The notes beneath the pieces were generated by a model, which was given only the letters and a program-made list of their open reading frames with translations, did no database searches and had not been told where the DNA came from. Position numbers and translations under genes: made by a program. Shown piece by piece: positions 50,607-58,770 of a DNA stretch of 64,000 nt. The DNA comes from Gracilimonas sp965227215 (GTDB lineage Bacteria > Bacteroidota > Rhodothermia > Balneolales > Balneolaceae), in contig OZ245729.1 of NCBI GenBank assembly GCA_965227215.1, forward strand, positions 2,852,001 through 2,916,000, given 5' to 3'. Positions within the stretch are counted from its first letter, which is position 1. Every line of letters begins with the position of its first letter.

Positions 50607-51563
50607 TTATTGCTCTCCTTTATTAGATGTTCGGGTTTTTTGGGTTGACGGATCTTTAGTGTGATCGCTGATGGTACTTACCCCTTCAAAAAAGGTTTTA
50701 AGATTCGCTGTTTCGGTAGGCAGAACCGATACATTGGAGTTTTGGATGATATTCCCAAATTGCTTGATATACTGTTCAACCAGTTTGGTTTTAACGGCCA
50801 GTTCGCCCCCGGGTTTATCGATGGCTTCTGCTACTCTTCGAAGACCTTTGGCTGTTGCATTGGCAACCAACTCAATTTCTTTGGCACGTCCTTTAGCCTC
50901 ATTTATCCTGCGTTGTCGTTGAGCTTCGGAAATCAACACCTGGCTTTGCTGTTCACCTTCCGACTCATAGATTCGTGCCTGACGGTGACCTTCAGAGTTT
51001 GTGATTTCAGCTCGTTTTGCCCGTTCGGCTTCCATTTGCCGTTCCATGGTATCCACAATCTCACTCGAAGGACGGATGTTTTTTATCTCGTATCGCATCA
51101 CCTTAATGCCCCATGGGTCGGCGGCTTTATCAATTTCACGAACAATGTTCTCGTTCATTTTTTCCCGTTCAGAGAAGGTATCATCCAGGGTCATCTTACC
51201 AATCTCGCTACGCATGGTAGTTTGGGCAAGGTTCACGGCAGCGGCCTGGTAATCCGAGATGCCATAACTGGCTTTATGAGAGTTCATCACCTTCAGATAA
51301 ACAAGCCCGTCTACAGCAACTTCAATATTGTCTTTAGTGATACAGGTTTGGCTGGGAACATCGAGTACCTGTTCCCGCATTTCCTGACTGTATGCCGGCC
51401 GGTCAACAAAGGGGATGAGAAAATGAAAACCCGGTTTGAGTGTCTTTTTGTACTTACCCAGTCGCTCCTGAATTACTTCTTCGCGCATTTCCACAATCTG
51501 AAATAGTCGGGTTAACACGAAATAGGATAAAACAATGATTACTAAAATTGTGGTCCACAACAT
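50607..51563 (-). CDS. SPFH/Band 7 (stomatin/QmcA-like) membrane protein, copy 1
   Basis: 318 residues: TM helix (about 3-20), Band 7 domain (RLGKYKKTLKPGFHFLIPFV; CITKDNIEVAVDGLVYLKV), then a coiled coil with EAQRQRRINEAKGRAKEIEL. It has a polar C-terminal tail ending in KTRTSNKGEQ that copy 2 lacks. It begins 1 bp after the nfeD stop. The two SPFH proteins share most motifs but differ in the tail, so they probably form a mixed or paired membrane scaffold. Confidence 0.92.
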   Translation of the reverse strand: MLWTTILVIIVLSYFVLTRLFQIVEMREEVIQERLGKYKKTLKPGFHFLIPFVDRPAYSQEMREQVLDVPSQTCITKDNIEVAVDGLVYLKVMNSHKASYGISDYQAAAVNLAQTTMRSEIGKMTLDDTFSEREKMNENIVREIDKAADPWGIKVMRYEIKNIRPSSEIVDTMERQMEAERAKRAEITNSEGHRQARIYESEGEQQSQVLISEAQRQRRINEAKGRAKEIELVANATAKGLRRVAEAIDKPGGELAVKTKLVEQYIKQFGNIIQNSNVSVLPTETANLKTFFEGVSTISDHTKDPSTQKTRTSNKGEQ

Positions 51564-51564
51564 A

Positions 51565-52062
51565 TTAGCTTTGGTTTGAGTCTTTAAGTTGATTTTTCTT
51601 TGAGTCGATTACATCTACCGGCTCAACAATCCAGGTCGTGTTATCCCGGTACTTAATGCGCACCTGAACGCCGGTTGGAATTTCACCCTCCAGCGAACGT
51701 GCCTGCCACGAAATACCCTGAAATTTAATGCGCCCTTCATTATCCAGATCATTGATAGGTTCGGTAACCTCCGCAATCTGATCCATCGCCTCGTAATCTT
51801 CATCAGCAAACTTGTAGGAGGTTTCCCCTTTAAAATACTTATTAATGAATGGCCGGATGGCAATGGTTAAAATGGTTGACGTCATCAGCCAGACAAAGGT
51901 TGCGGTAAAAGGGTCTTGCAAAAAGCCAAAGTATCTGAGAATTCCAACCCCTAATCCACTAAAGCCGAGCAGAAAAGCAACGCCCCCCGGAAGTGCGGCT
52001 TCAAGAAACATCAAAAGCACACCCCCGATTAAAAAAATCCACGTCAGAATTTCACTGTCCAT
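51565..52062 (-). CDS. NfeD-family membrane protein
   Basis: 165 residues from the ATG at 52062; an in-frame extension to 52122 has no family support. Three or four TM helices (about 5-90) include the LEAALPGGVAFLLGFSGLG pattern. A soluble OB-fold (about 105-155; GRIKFQGISWQARSLEG) follows. It is the short form without a ClpP-like protease domain. NfeD proteins accompany SPFH proteins, as here, and stabilise or regulate them. First gene of a three-gene operon with 1- and 2-bp spacings. Confidence 0.92.
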   Translation of the reverse strand: MDSEILTWIFLIGGVLLMFLEAALPGGVAFLLGFSGLGVGILRYFGFLQDPFTATFVWLMTSTILTIAIRPFINKYFKGETSYKFADEDYEAMDQIAEVTEPINDLDNEGRIKFQGISWQARSLEGEIPTGVQVRIKYRDNTTWIVEPVDVIDSKKNQLKDSNQS

Positions 52063-52233
52063 AATCTGAAGAATAGATTTAAGTTTTTGTATAGATAGTG
52101 ATTTGAAGACAAAAAATCTCAAATGAATTGGATTAATTTTAGTGGCAGAGAATCAAAGTGCGGCACGGTATTTGGAGACTATTGCAGAAACCAAATTGAG
52201 ATGCTTTATTGTTGATGTTATTAAAACAAGCCG

Positions 52234-54021
52234 ATGAGTAAGAAACCCGAGACCGATCATACATCCATAAAATCACTTTGGCAGACGCTAAAGCAGATAT
52301 TTGCCCTAAGCAAGCCCTATCGGTTGCGCTTCTATGCGGCTACAATAGTTACTTTAATGGCCTCCGCTGTTTGGCTGACGGTTCCACTGGGACTCAGGGA
52401 ATTGTTGGATGCCGTATTTGAATCCGGTGATAACGAGTTGTTGAATTGGCTGGCTATCGGATTGTTTGGGCTTTTCATACTACAGGCAGCGTTTTCATTT
52501 TTTGGGAATTACCATCTTGAGTGGGTTGGAGAGCGAGTGGTTACTGATCTCCGTAAAAAAGTATATGAACATCTGCACCGGCTGGGCTTTAAATTTTTTG
52601 CGGAACGCCGATTAGGTGAAATCACATCCCGCTTAACAAACGATGTCGGCTCCATCCGAACTGCATTAACGGATTCTCTACCACAGCTACTCACCATTTC
52701 TTTTTCTCTGATAGGATCTGTTTCGTTGATGGTAGTGCTGAACTGGCGATTAAGTCTGGTGATCTTTGTGACCGTACCATTCGTTACCCTGGCAACCCGC
52801 TATTTCGGGCAAAAAATCCGGTTTCTTTCTAAAGACATCCAGGATGAACTGGCTGATTCTACAGCTGTTGCTGAAGATGCCCTTGGGGCTGTTCGGCTGG
52901 TTAAAGCATTTGTTCGGGAGGATTACGAGGTAGGACGGTATCAAAATGCCGTGGAGAAATTATTCAAAACCGCCCGCCGGAAGATGGTACTCACACAGCT
53001 TTTCTGGTCGGGGGTGGGCATTATGTTTATGAGCACGCTGGTTATCATTTTTTGGTATGGCGGGAAAGAGGTGCTTGCCGATCGGCTTACAGCCGGGGAT
53101 TTAGTCGCGTTCATTATATATGCGCTGAATATTTCACGATCCATCAGTCAAACATCAAGATTATATACGGCTGTTAATACAGCTGCCGGAGCGTCCGAGC
53201 GTATTTTCGAGCTGCTTGAAGAAACCCCGGAAATAGAAAATAATCCCGATGCATATGAAATCGAGAAAGTAACGGGTGAAGTTGAAGTAAAAGATCTGAG
53301 GTTCAGTTATGAAGGTGAGAAAGAAGTATTGAGAGGCATTTCATTTAAAGCTGAAGCAGGAAAAACCATTGCTCTTGTGGGGCCAAGCGGTGCAGGAAAG
53401 ACAACCTTACTCAATCTCATTCCTCGCTTTTATGATCCTCAAAAAGGCAGTATCCATGTGGATGGGACCAACATTCAGGATGTGAAATTCAAATCACTTC
53501 GTAAACATATTTCCATTGTACCCCAGGAAGTGCATCTATTTGGAACCTCTATCCGTGAAAACATTACGTATGGAAAACTGGATGCCACTGAAGAAGAAAT
53601 TGAACAAGCCGCGAAAGACGCCAATGCACATAAGTTCATTATGCAAACTGAAAACGGGTACGACTCATTGATTGGTGAAAAGGGAGTTAAGCTGAGCGGC
53701 GGGCAGCGACAAAGGCTGGCCATTGCGCGGGCTATCCTGAAAAATCCGGCTATTCTATTATTGGATGAAGCAACATCTTCTCTGGATTCCGAATCAGAAG
53801 CTCAGGTTCAGGAAGCCTTACTGAGGCTGATGGCAAACAGAACTACCTTTGTGATTGCTCATAGATTATCTACAGTTCAGCACGCGGACAGAATTTTGGT
53901 ATTGGATGAAGGCAAGATCGTAGAACAGGGAACTCACGCTGAATTGATAGGTCAGGACGGATTATACAGCCATTTGTACGAATTACAGTTCAGAGACCTG
54001 GATCAACCCAAGATTTTTTAA
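52234..54021 (+). CDS. ABC exporter with fused membrane and ATPase domains (MsbA-like)
   Basis: 595 residues: six TM helices (about 30-330) and a nucleotide-binding domain (about 350-590). The latter has Walker A GPSGAGKTT, Q-loop PQEVHLFG, signature LSGGQRQRLAIARA, Walker B ILLLDEATS and the H-loop His in IAHRLST. The type matches lipid A/lipid or multidrug flippases (MsbA family). Substrate is inferred only. It is divergent from the nfeD operon across a 171-bp gap. Confidence 0.92.
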   Translation: MSKKPETDHTSIKSLWQTLKQIFALSKPYRLRFYAATIVTLMASAVWLTVPLGLRELLDAVFESGDNELLNWLAIGLFGLFILQAAFSFFGNYHLEWVGERVVTDLRKKVYEHLHRLGFKFFAERRLGEITSRLTNDVGSIRTALTDSLPQLLTISFSLIGSVSLMVVLNWRLSLVIFVTVPFVTLATRYFGQKIRFLSKDIQDELADSTAVAEDALGAVRLVKAFVREDYEVGRYQNAVEKLFKTARRKMVLTQLFWSGVGIMFMSTLVIIFWYGGKEVLADRLTAGDLVAFIIYALNISRSISQTSRLYTAVNTAAGASERIFELLEETPEIENNPDAYEIEKVTGEVEVKDLRFSYEGEKEVLRGISFKAEAGKTIALVGPSGAGKTTLLNLIPRFYDPQKGSIHVDGTNIQDVKFKSLRKHISIVPQEVHLFGTSIRENITYGKLDATEEEIEQAAKDANAHKFIMQTENGYDSLIGEKGVKLSGGQRQRLAIARAILKNPAILLLDEATSSLDSESEAQVQEALLRLMANRTTFVIAHRLSTVQHADRILVLDEGKIVEQGTHAELIGQDGLYSHLYELQFRDLDQPKIF

Positions 54022-54023
54022 GA

Positions 54024-54051
54024 CCCAAATCCCAAGGTCCAAGTTCAAAAT
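54024..54051. repeat. Heptanucleotide repeats after the ABC exporter
   Basis: Four units of seven directly after the stop: CCCAAAT, CCCAAGG, TCCAAGT, TCAAAAT. A second short run, CTCGTCA twice and then CTGATCC, occupies 54091-54111 and runs into the last codons of the next gene. Same style as the island at 37590. Confidence 0.45.
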
Positions 54052-54101
54052 AACAAGTACTGATGACCAGCTTCTTAAATTTTATACATTCTCGTCACTC
54101 G

Positions 54102-55076
54102 TCACTGATCCACGTTGTACATCCTGATGATATCAGAATAGCTTAGATCATCAAGGAGCTCTCTTTCAGCTAATCCCATTATATATTCTACGGTTACACC
54201 GGCATTATACATCCCGATAATTGCTGAATAGGAAAAGTTATCGAGGTATCCTTCTCTCTGTAAATCCTGAACGTAACCGGTTGTCACATTTCCATTATAA
54301 AGTCCGATAAGAGCGGAGTAGGAATACTGATCAAGTAATCCACTCGATTGAAAGTCTTCAAGGTAAGAGGTGGGTACGCCGGCGTTATACATTCCTATCA
54401 GGGCGGAGTAGGAAAACTTATCAAGATAGCCGGCCCGGTCCATATCGGTTAGATATTCGATAGTTACCCCACCATTATATAACCCAATAATTGCAGAGTA
54501 AGAAAAGTCGTCAAGAAAATCTGCACTACTCAGGCTGTTTATGTATTCAATCGGAACCCCACTGTTGTAAAGCCCGATGACGGCCGAATAAGAAAAATCA
54601 TTTTCCAGATAGCCGGCATCATTCAGTTGTTCAAGATACTCAATAGGTACGCCGGTTTGATACAAGGCCTGGTAACCTGAATTAGAATAGATATCATCTA
54701 AGCCGGCATCATTAATGGCAACTAAATAATCAGCAAAGCCACCCTCAAAACTGAAATCCGGTAATGGGGGCAAATCCGGGATTTCAATATCAGGAATGTT
54801 GATGTTTATATCAGGTGCAGGGTTTACGCTTACAGTTTGTTGATCTCCTCCAAACACCGCAGTCCATGCCTGTGCCGGACTCCAATCATGATACCATAAA
54901 AAGGAAGCGGCAAATACTACAAAAATGAGTACAGCGTTTTTAAACGTGGAGTCATCCTCAGCTTCAGGCGGTAATGGTTGAAAGGCAATATCTTCGGGTT
55001 CCTGACTTTTCTCTTTAATGTATTCATCCAGATCAAAATCAGGATCGGTTTCACTGTTTCTGTACTTTGTTTTCAT
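54102..55076 (-). CDS. Membrane-anchored protein with seven 30-residue repeats
   Basis: 324 residues. A cytoplasmic acidic head contains DPDFDLDEYIKEKSQ, followed by one TM helix (about 45-62) and a Pro/Ile-rich linker (about 85-110). Seven tandem units of about 30 residues then fill the C-terminal two thirds. A typical unit runs YLEDLxxxGYLDD, FSYSAIIGLYN, AGVTxE. Two short helices per unit are likely, giving a superhelical solenoid in the periplasm. The repeat style recalls the GVTPEYI repeats of some BlaR1/M56-type proteins. The upstream neighbour (20 bp away) is a paralogue. Function unknown; protein binding is plausible. Confidence 0.7.
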   Translation of the reverse strand: MKTKYRNSETDPDFDLDEYIKEKSQEPEDIAFQPLPPEAEDDSTFKNAVLIFVVFAASFLWYHDWSPAQAWTAVFGGDQQTVSVNPAPDININIPDIEIPDLPPLPDFSFEGGFADYLVAINDAGLDDIYSNSGYQALYQTGVPIEYLEQLNDAGYLENDFSYSAVIGLYNSGVPIEYINSLSSADFLDDFSYSAIIGLYNGGVTIEYLTDMDRAGYLDKFSYSALIGMYNAGVPTSYLEDFQSSGLLDQYSYSALIGLYNGNVTTGYVQDLQREGYLDNFSYSAIIGMYNAGVTVEYIMGLAERELLDDLSYSDIIRMYNVDQ

Positions 55077-55095
55077 AGTCAGTTATTCAATAGGT

Positions 55096-55971
55096 TCAAC
55101 TGTCGCTGTTTTCCCTTTGGTAGAGATCTACGATATCCAGAAAGTTAAGATCATCGTAAAGTCCCTGCTCTTTTAGCTGATCAAGAAATTCAACAGTTAC
55201 ACCGGCATTAAAAAAGTTGGTTACATAAACAAAAGATAAATCCTCGAGATATCCGGCTTCATTTAAACTTACTAGGTAATCTACAGGGATATCATCGTTG
55301 TAAAAGGCGGTTACATCTACAAACGAAAGACTTTCATAAACTCCCGCATCCTGTAAACTTTCAAGATAGGATAGCGGTATTTGGTTTTGGAAGTAGTTGG
55401 TTATATAAACGAAAGAGAGGTTTTCTAAAAAGCCTGCATCTTGAAGCTCATCCAGATAGGATACCGGGACATTGGCATCATAAAGTTGGCGGGCAGAAAA
55501 CCCGGAAATTTCATCACCAAGATAGCCCCGATCCTGAAGTACTGATAAATACTCCGTAATCGTCATATCCAGTGAAGCAGTAGGGGGTGCCGGTGGGGCT
55601 TCTACTCCGGGTACCGAGGGTATTTGTGGAGGTTGAGGAATGGAAACATCAAGCTGATCAACTCCCGGAGCCCCGGCTGTTACTTCTGTAGTCTGTTCAT
55701 TTCCTCCAAAAATATATGCCCAGGATTCTGCTTCACTCCAGCTATTGAGCCATAGAAAAGCTGCCGCAAAAACAATAAATACGAGGATGGCATTTTTGAA
55801 GAAATAGCGGTCCGGATCCTTTGTTTCTTCCGGTAGTGGCATTTGTCCGGTGGGCTGACTTTGCCGGCGAATGTATTCGTCTAAATCAAAATCCGGATCG
55901 TGATCATCGTCAAAACTTCGGTCCAAATCGTTAGTGAAAGAGCGCGTTTTGTGGTCTTCTTTTTTTCCCAT
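55096..55971 (-). CDS. Membrane-anchored protein with five 30-residue repeats, paralogue of the next gene
   Basis: 291 residues with the same plan: head motif DPDFDLDEYIRRQSQ, TM helix (about 59-76, FKNAILVFIVFAAAFLW), a Pro-rich linker (PQPPQIPSVPGVEAPPAPP), then five 30-residue units of the type YLxxLxDAGYLEx, LSFVYVTNFFN, xxVPVx. The head and TM are strongly conserved between the two proteins. The repeats differ in register residues (SFVYV against SYSAI), so they probably bind different partners. First gene of the pair. Family not named. Confidence 0.7.
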   Translation of the reverse strand: MGKKEDHKTRSFTNDLDRSFDDDHDPDFDLDEYIRRQSQPTGQMPLPEETKDPDRYFFKNAILVFIVFAAAFLWLNSWSEAESWAYIFGGNEQTTEVTAGAPGVDQLDVSIPQPPQIPSVPGVEAPPAPPTASLDMTITEYLSVLQDRGYLGDEISGFSARQLYDANVPVSYLDELQDAGFLENLSFVYITNYFQNQIPLSYLESLQDAGVYESLSFVDVTAFYNDDIPVDYLVSLNEAGYLEDLSFVYVTNFFNAGVTVEFLDQLKEQGLYDDLNFLDIVDLYQRENSDS

Positions 55972-56091
55972 GGCAATAGATTGTTTACCCTAGGACGAAT
56001 TTACGCAGGGAATTGTTTCACTTCGTAAAAAAGAAAATAAACAGACTTATTTCTTAATCGAAGGGTGTTGAATGGCTGATAAAGAAAATGA

Positions 56092-57048
56092 TTACCAAGG
56101 CAGATTATCCAAATCTACATTGCCCCCGGTGATGATGATAGCCACTTTTTTACCCTTAATATCAATTTTCTCCTCAAATGCAGCCGCAACGGGGACGGCG
56201 CAGGAGGCTTCAATTACCATATTCAGTCGCTCCCAAACGTAACGCATTGCTTCGATAATGGACTCTTCAGGGACGGTAACTATGTCATCCACATACTTAC
56301 GGATTAATGAAAAAGGGAGCTCGCCCAATGAAGTTCTGAGGCCGTCAGCGATGGTGTCGGGGTTTTTAACGGGAATCAGCTTTCCTTCTTGGAATGAACG
56401 GTAGGCATCATCGGCATTGGCAGGTTCTGCACCAAATACCTGAATATCGGTCTTGATGGATTTAGCAGCCAGAGCGGTACCACTCAGCAGTCCACCTCCG
56501 CCAACCGGGGCTATAATCATATCCAGATCGGGATGATCTTCCAGTAATTCCATAGCAGCAGTTCCTTGACCTGCTATAATCCGGGCATCGTTGTAGGGGT
56601 GAATAAATGTGGCACCGGTCTTAGCTACTACCTGTTCTAAAGTAGATTCCCGAGCCTGCAGGGTAGATTCACAAAAAGTGACTTCAGCCCCATAATTTTT
56701 AACGGCTTTCACTTTAACCTTTGGGGCATTCTCGGGCATCACGACATATGCAGGAATTCCCCGAAGTCGGGCAGCTAAGGCCAGCGCCTGTGCATGGTTG
56801 CCGGAAGAATGGGTAGCAACACCTTTTGCGGCTTCTTCATCACTCAAAGAAAAAATAGCATTACTTGCTCCCCGAAATTTAAAAGCTCCAACTTTCTGAA
56901 AGTTTTCGCACTTAAAGAATACTTGACTATCCGTTTTTTGGTTCACCTGCTTACTGCTTAATACAGGCGTACGATGTGCGTATTCCGAAATGCGTTGCTG
57001 TGCTTCTTTAATATCCGCAAGGGTGGGAGGGGTTAGTAAGGTTTTCAT
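56092..57048 (-). CDS. Threonine/serine dehydratase (PLP, fold type II)
   Basis: 318 residues. The PLP Lys lies in GAFKFRGASNAI, the phosphate loop is PVGGGGLLSG, and SSGNHAQALALAA is the Ser/Asn substrate loop. No regulatory ACT domain is present, so this is the short (catabolic TdcB/serine racemase-like) form rather than IlvA. It deaminates threonine to 2-oxobutyrate or serine to pyruvate; racemase activity cannot be excluded. It begins 4 bp after the AsmA-like gene, suggesting one transcript. Confidence 0.9.
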   Translation of the reverse strand: MKTLLTPPTLADIKEAQQRISEYAHRTPVLSSKQVNQKTDSQVFFKCENFQKVGAFKFRGASNAIFSLSDEEAAKGVATHSSGNHAQALALAARLRGIPAYVVMPENAPKVKVKAVKNYGAEVTFCESTLQARESTLEQVVAKTGATFIHPYNDARIIAGQGTAAMELLEDHPDLDMIIAPVGGGGLLSGTALAAKSIKTDIQVFGAEPANADDAYRSFQEGKLIPVKNPDTIADGLRTSLGELPFSLIRKYVDDIVTVPEESIIEAMRYVWERLNMVIEASCAVPVAAAFEEKIDIKGKKVAIIITGGNVDLDNLPW

Positions 57049-57052
57049 AGGT

Positions 57053-58639
57053 TTATCTAATTACTTCTTTAATTCCATCTAGCAGAGACTTCCACCAATA
57101 AGCGAAAATCGATTTCTCAACTTCACGTTCAAAATTAATCTCGCCAATCCGGGCATTTTCTCCAAGGTTGTCTGATTTCAGTACAAAAGTATTAGCTATG
57201 AAATCGCCAAGCTGCTGTTTTAGTCCCTTCTTATCAGGGTTATCTTTGTTAAGGAAGGACACTTTTAAATCCCGATATAAAATACTTACCTCTCCGGAGG
57301 CCGACTTAGAATTGAGAGAATAGTTGGCGCTCAAGCTTTCAACCAGCCCATCTTCAATTTTAACAAATCCTACATGCTGAAGCATATCACCGGCCTCTTT
57401 GGGGTCAAAACTATCCAGATTGACACTAACAGTGTGGGTGTTATTTCTGTCGAAGGTGGCATAACCGACATCCAGGGTCATTCTGGAAGTATTCATAAAC
57501 AGCGTTTCTACATCCAGATTCAGGGAGTCTTCACGAAATTCAGGATGGTTTTCTGTTCTGAAATCCTGTATTGTGGCATTGATGTTATTAAAAGAGATGC
57601 TCCCTGTTTTTTGGGCCGGAGGTTTATGCTCTTCATAGGTGATATTGGCATCGGTAATAGCTGCCTTGTTTAACCCAAAGGAGAAATCAGTTGAAGTTGC
57701 TATTTCGTGGAGTAAGGGTTTGGGATTAATGCCGGGGGGACGCTCTTTGTATTTATCCCGAAACACCTCCATACGCGCCCCGGCAATGTGGAGCGAATCA
57801 AGTTCAAAATGCCGGTTTGCCAGGGTAGACATTTCGAAACCAATGAACTCAATGCTAGGAATGCTCAGGTCAATCCGATCAATTTGGCGGTTTTTGAATT
57901 CGGAGAAACGATATTTTGGAGCTAAGGGGGTCAGGTTAAAATCAGCCAGAGAAGCATATTGTGTTTCTTTATTGAAGCTGAAATCGCCGGCGGTGATTTC
58001 GTACAGTTTCCGCTCCATGGAGAGTCGTAAACCGGAGCCATTAATAATCAGGTTATCCATGAAAATAAGCTGAGAACCATCCAGAAGTTCATTCAGGTTT
58101 ACATCTCTTGCTTCCACAGAAATGTTATCAACCCGAAAAACTTCCTGCTTATTGGGTCTGATGATTCTGCCTTTACCATCTTTGATAATCAAATTAAAGG
58201 TGGCCAATTTTTTTGCTATATCATTATTTGAACTATTGCCGGAATTAGCGAATGTTGATGAGGAAAAGTCCCGGGAATATAACTCAACATCCGGCTCCTG
58301 AATGATTACCTCCTCAAAATTTGGAAAAGGTTTATTTATTAAGCTCAACCACTTAATTCCTTCAATGGAAACCGCAGTTGCCGACACTTTTTTAATAGTC
58401 GGAGAAGCACTATCCGGGCGAACAACTATAGAATCTACAGTGATAGATCTTCTCAGAATTCCGATATCAAAAGTGGTGAAATCGAGCGTGAAATCCTGAT
58501 CGGTTTGACGGTTGAATTCTTCAGTGAGGGCTTTTTTGAGGGGAGCGGTTAAAAAGGCAGGGGCGATAAAGGCGGCGGCTCCTGCAAGAATTGTCACAGA
58601 TATAACAAATATTAAAAAAACTTTTAGCGCTTTTTTCAT
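57053..58639 (-). CDS. AsmA/DUF748-like membrane-anchored protein
   Basis: 528 residues: one N-terminal TM helix (about 5-27), then a long strand-rich periplasmic part with AsmA-like features (SITVDSIVVRPDSASPTIKK; FPNFEEVIIQEPDVELYSRD). AsmA-like proteins are thought to bridge inner and outer membrane and move lipids. The similarity is by overall pattern rather than a strict signature. Operon with the dehydratase downstream; the link between them is unclear. Confidence 0.65.
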   Translation of the reverse strand: MKKALKVFLIFVISVTILAGAAAFIAPAFLTAPLKKALTEEFNRQTDQDFTLDFTTFDIGILRRSITVDSIVVRPDSASPTIKKVSATAVSIEGIKWLSLINKPFPNFEEVIIQEPDVELYSRDFSSSTFANSGNSSNNDIAKKLATFNLIIKDGKGRIIRPNKQEVFRVDNISVEARDVNLNELLDGSQLIFMDNLIINGSGLRLSMERKLYEITAGDFSFNKETQYASLADFNLTPLAPKYRFSEFKNRQIDRIDLSIPSIEFIGFEMSTLANRHFELDSLHIAGARMEVFRDKYKERPPGINPKPLLHEIATSTDFSFGLNKAAITDANITYEEHKPPAQKTGSISFNNINATIQDFRTENHPEFREDSLNLDVETLFMNTSRMTLDVGYATFDRNNTHTVSVNLDSFDPKEAGDMLQHVGFVKIEDGLVESLSANYSLNSKSASGEVSILYRDLKVSFLNKDNPDKKGLKQQLGDFIANTFVLKSDNLGENARIGEINFEREVEKSIFAYWWKSLLDGIKEVIR

Positions 58640-58770
58640 ATCTCAAAATTGAGATAAATCCTCAAAAAGCAAAAGACTTTATTCTTAACGGAATACTCTT
58701 ATTATTAACTAACCATAAATCATTCAGTCATCAGCTGCCATACTACAGCTGAGTACCTAAAATCCTCACT

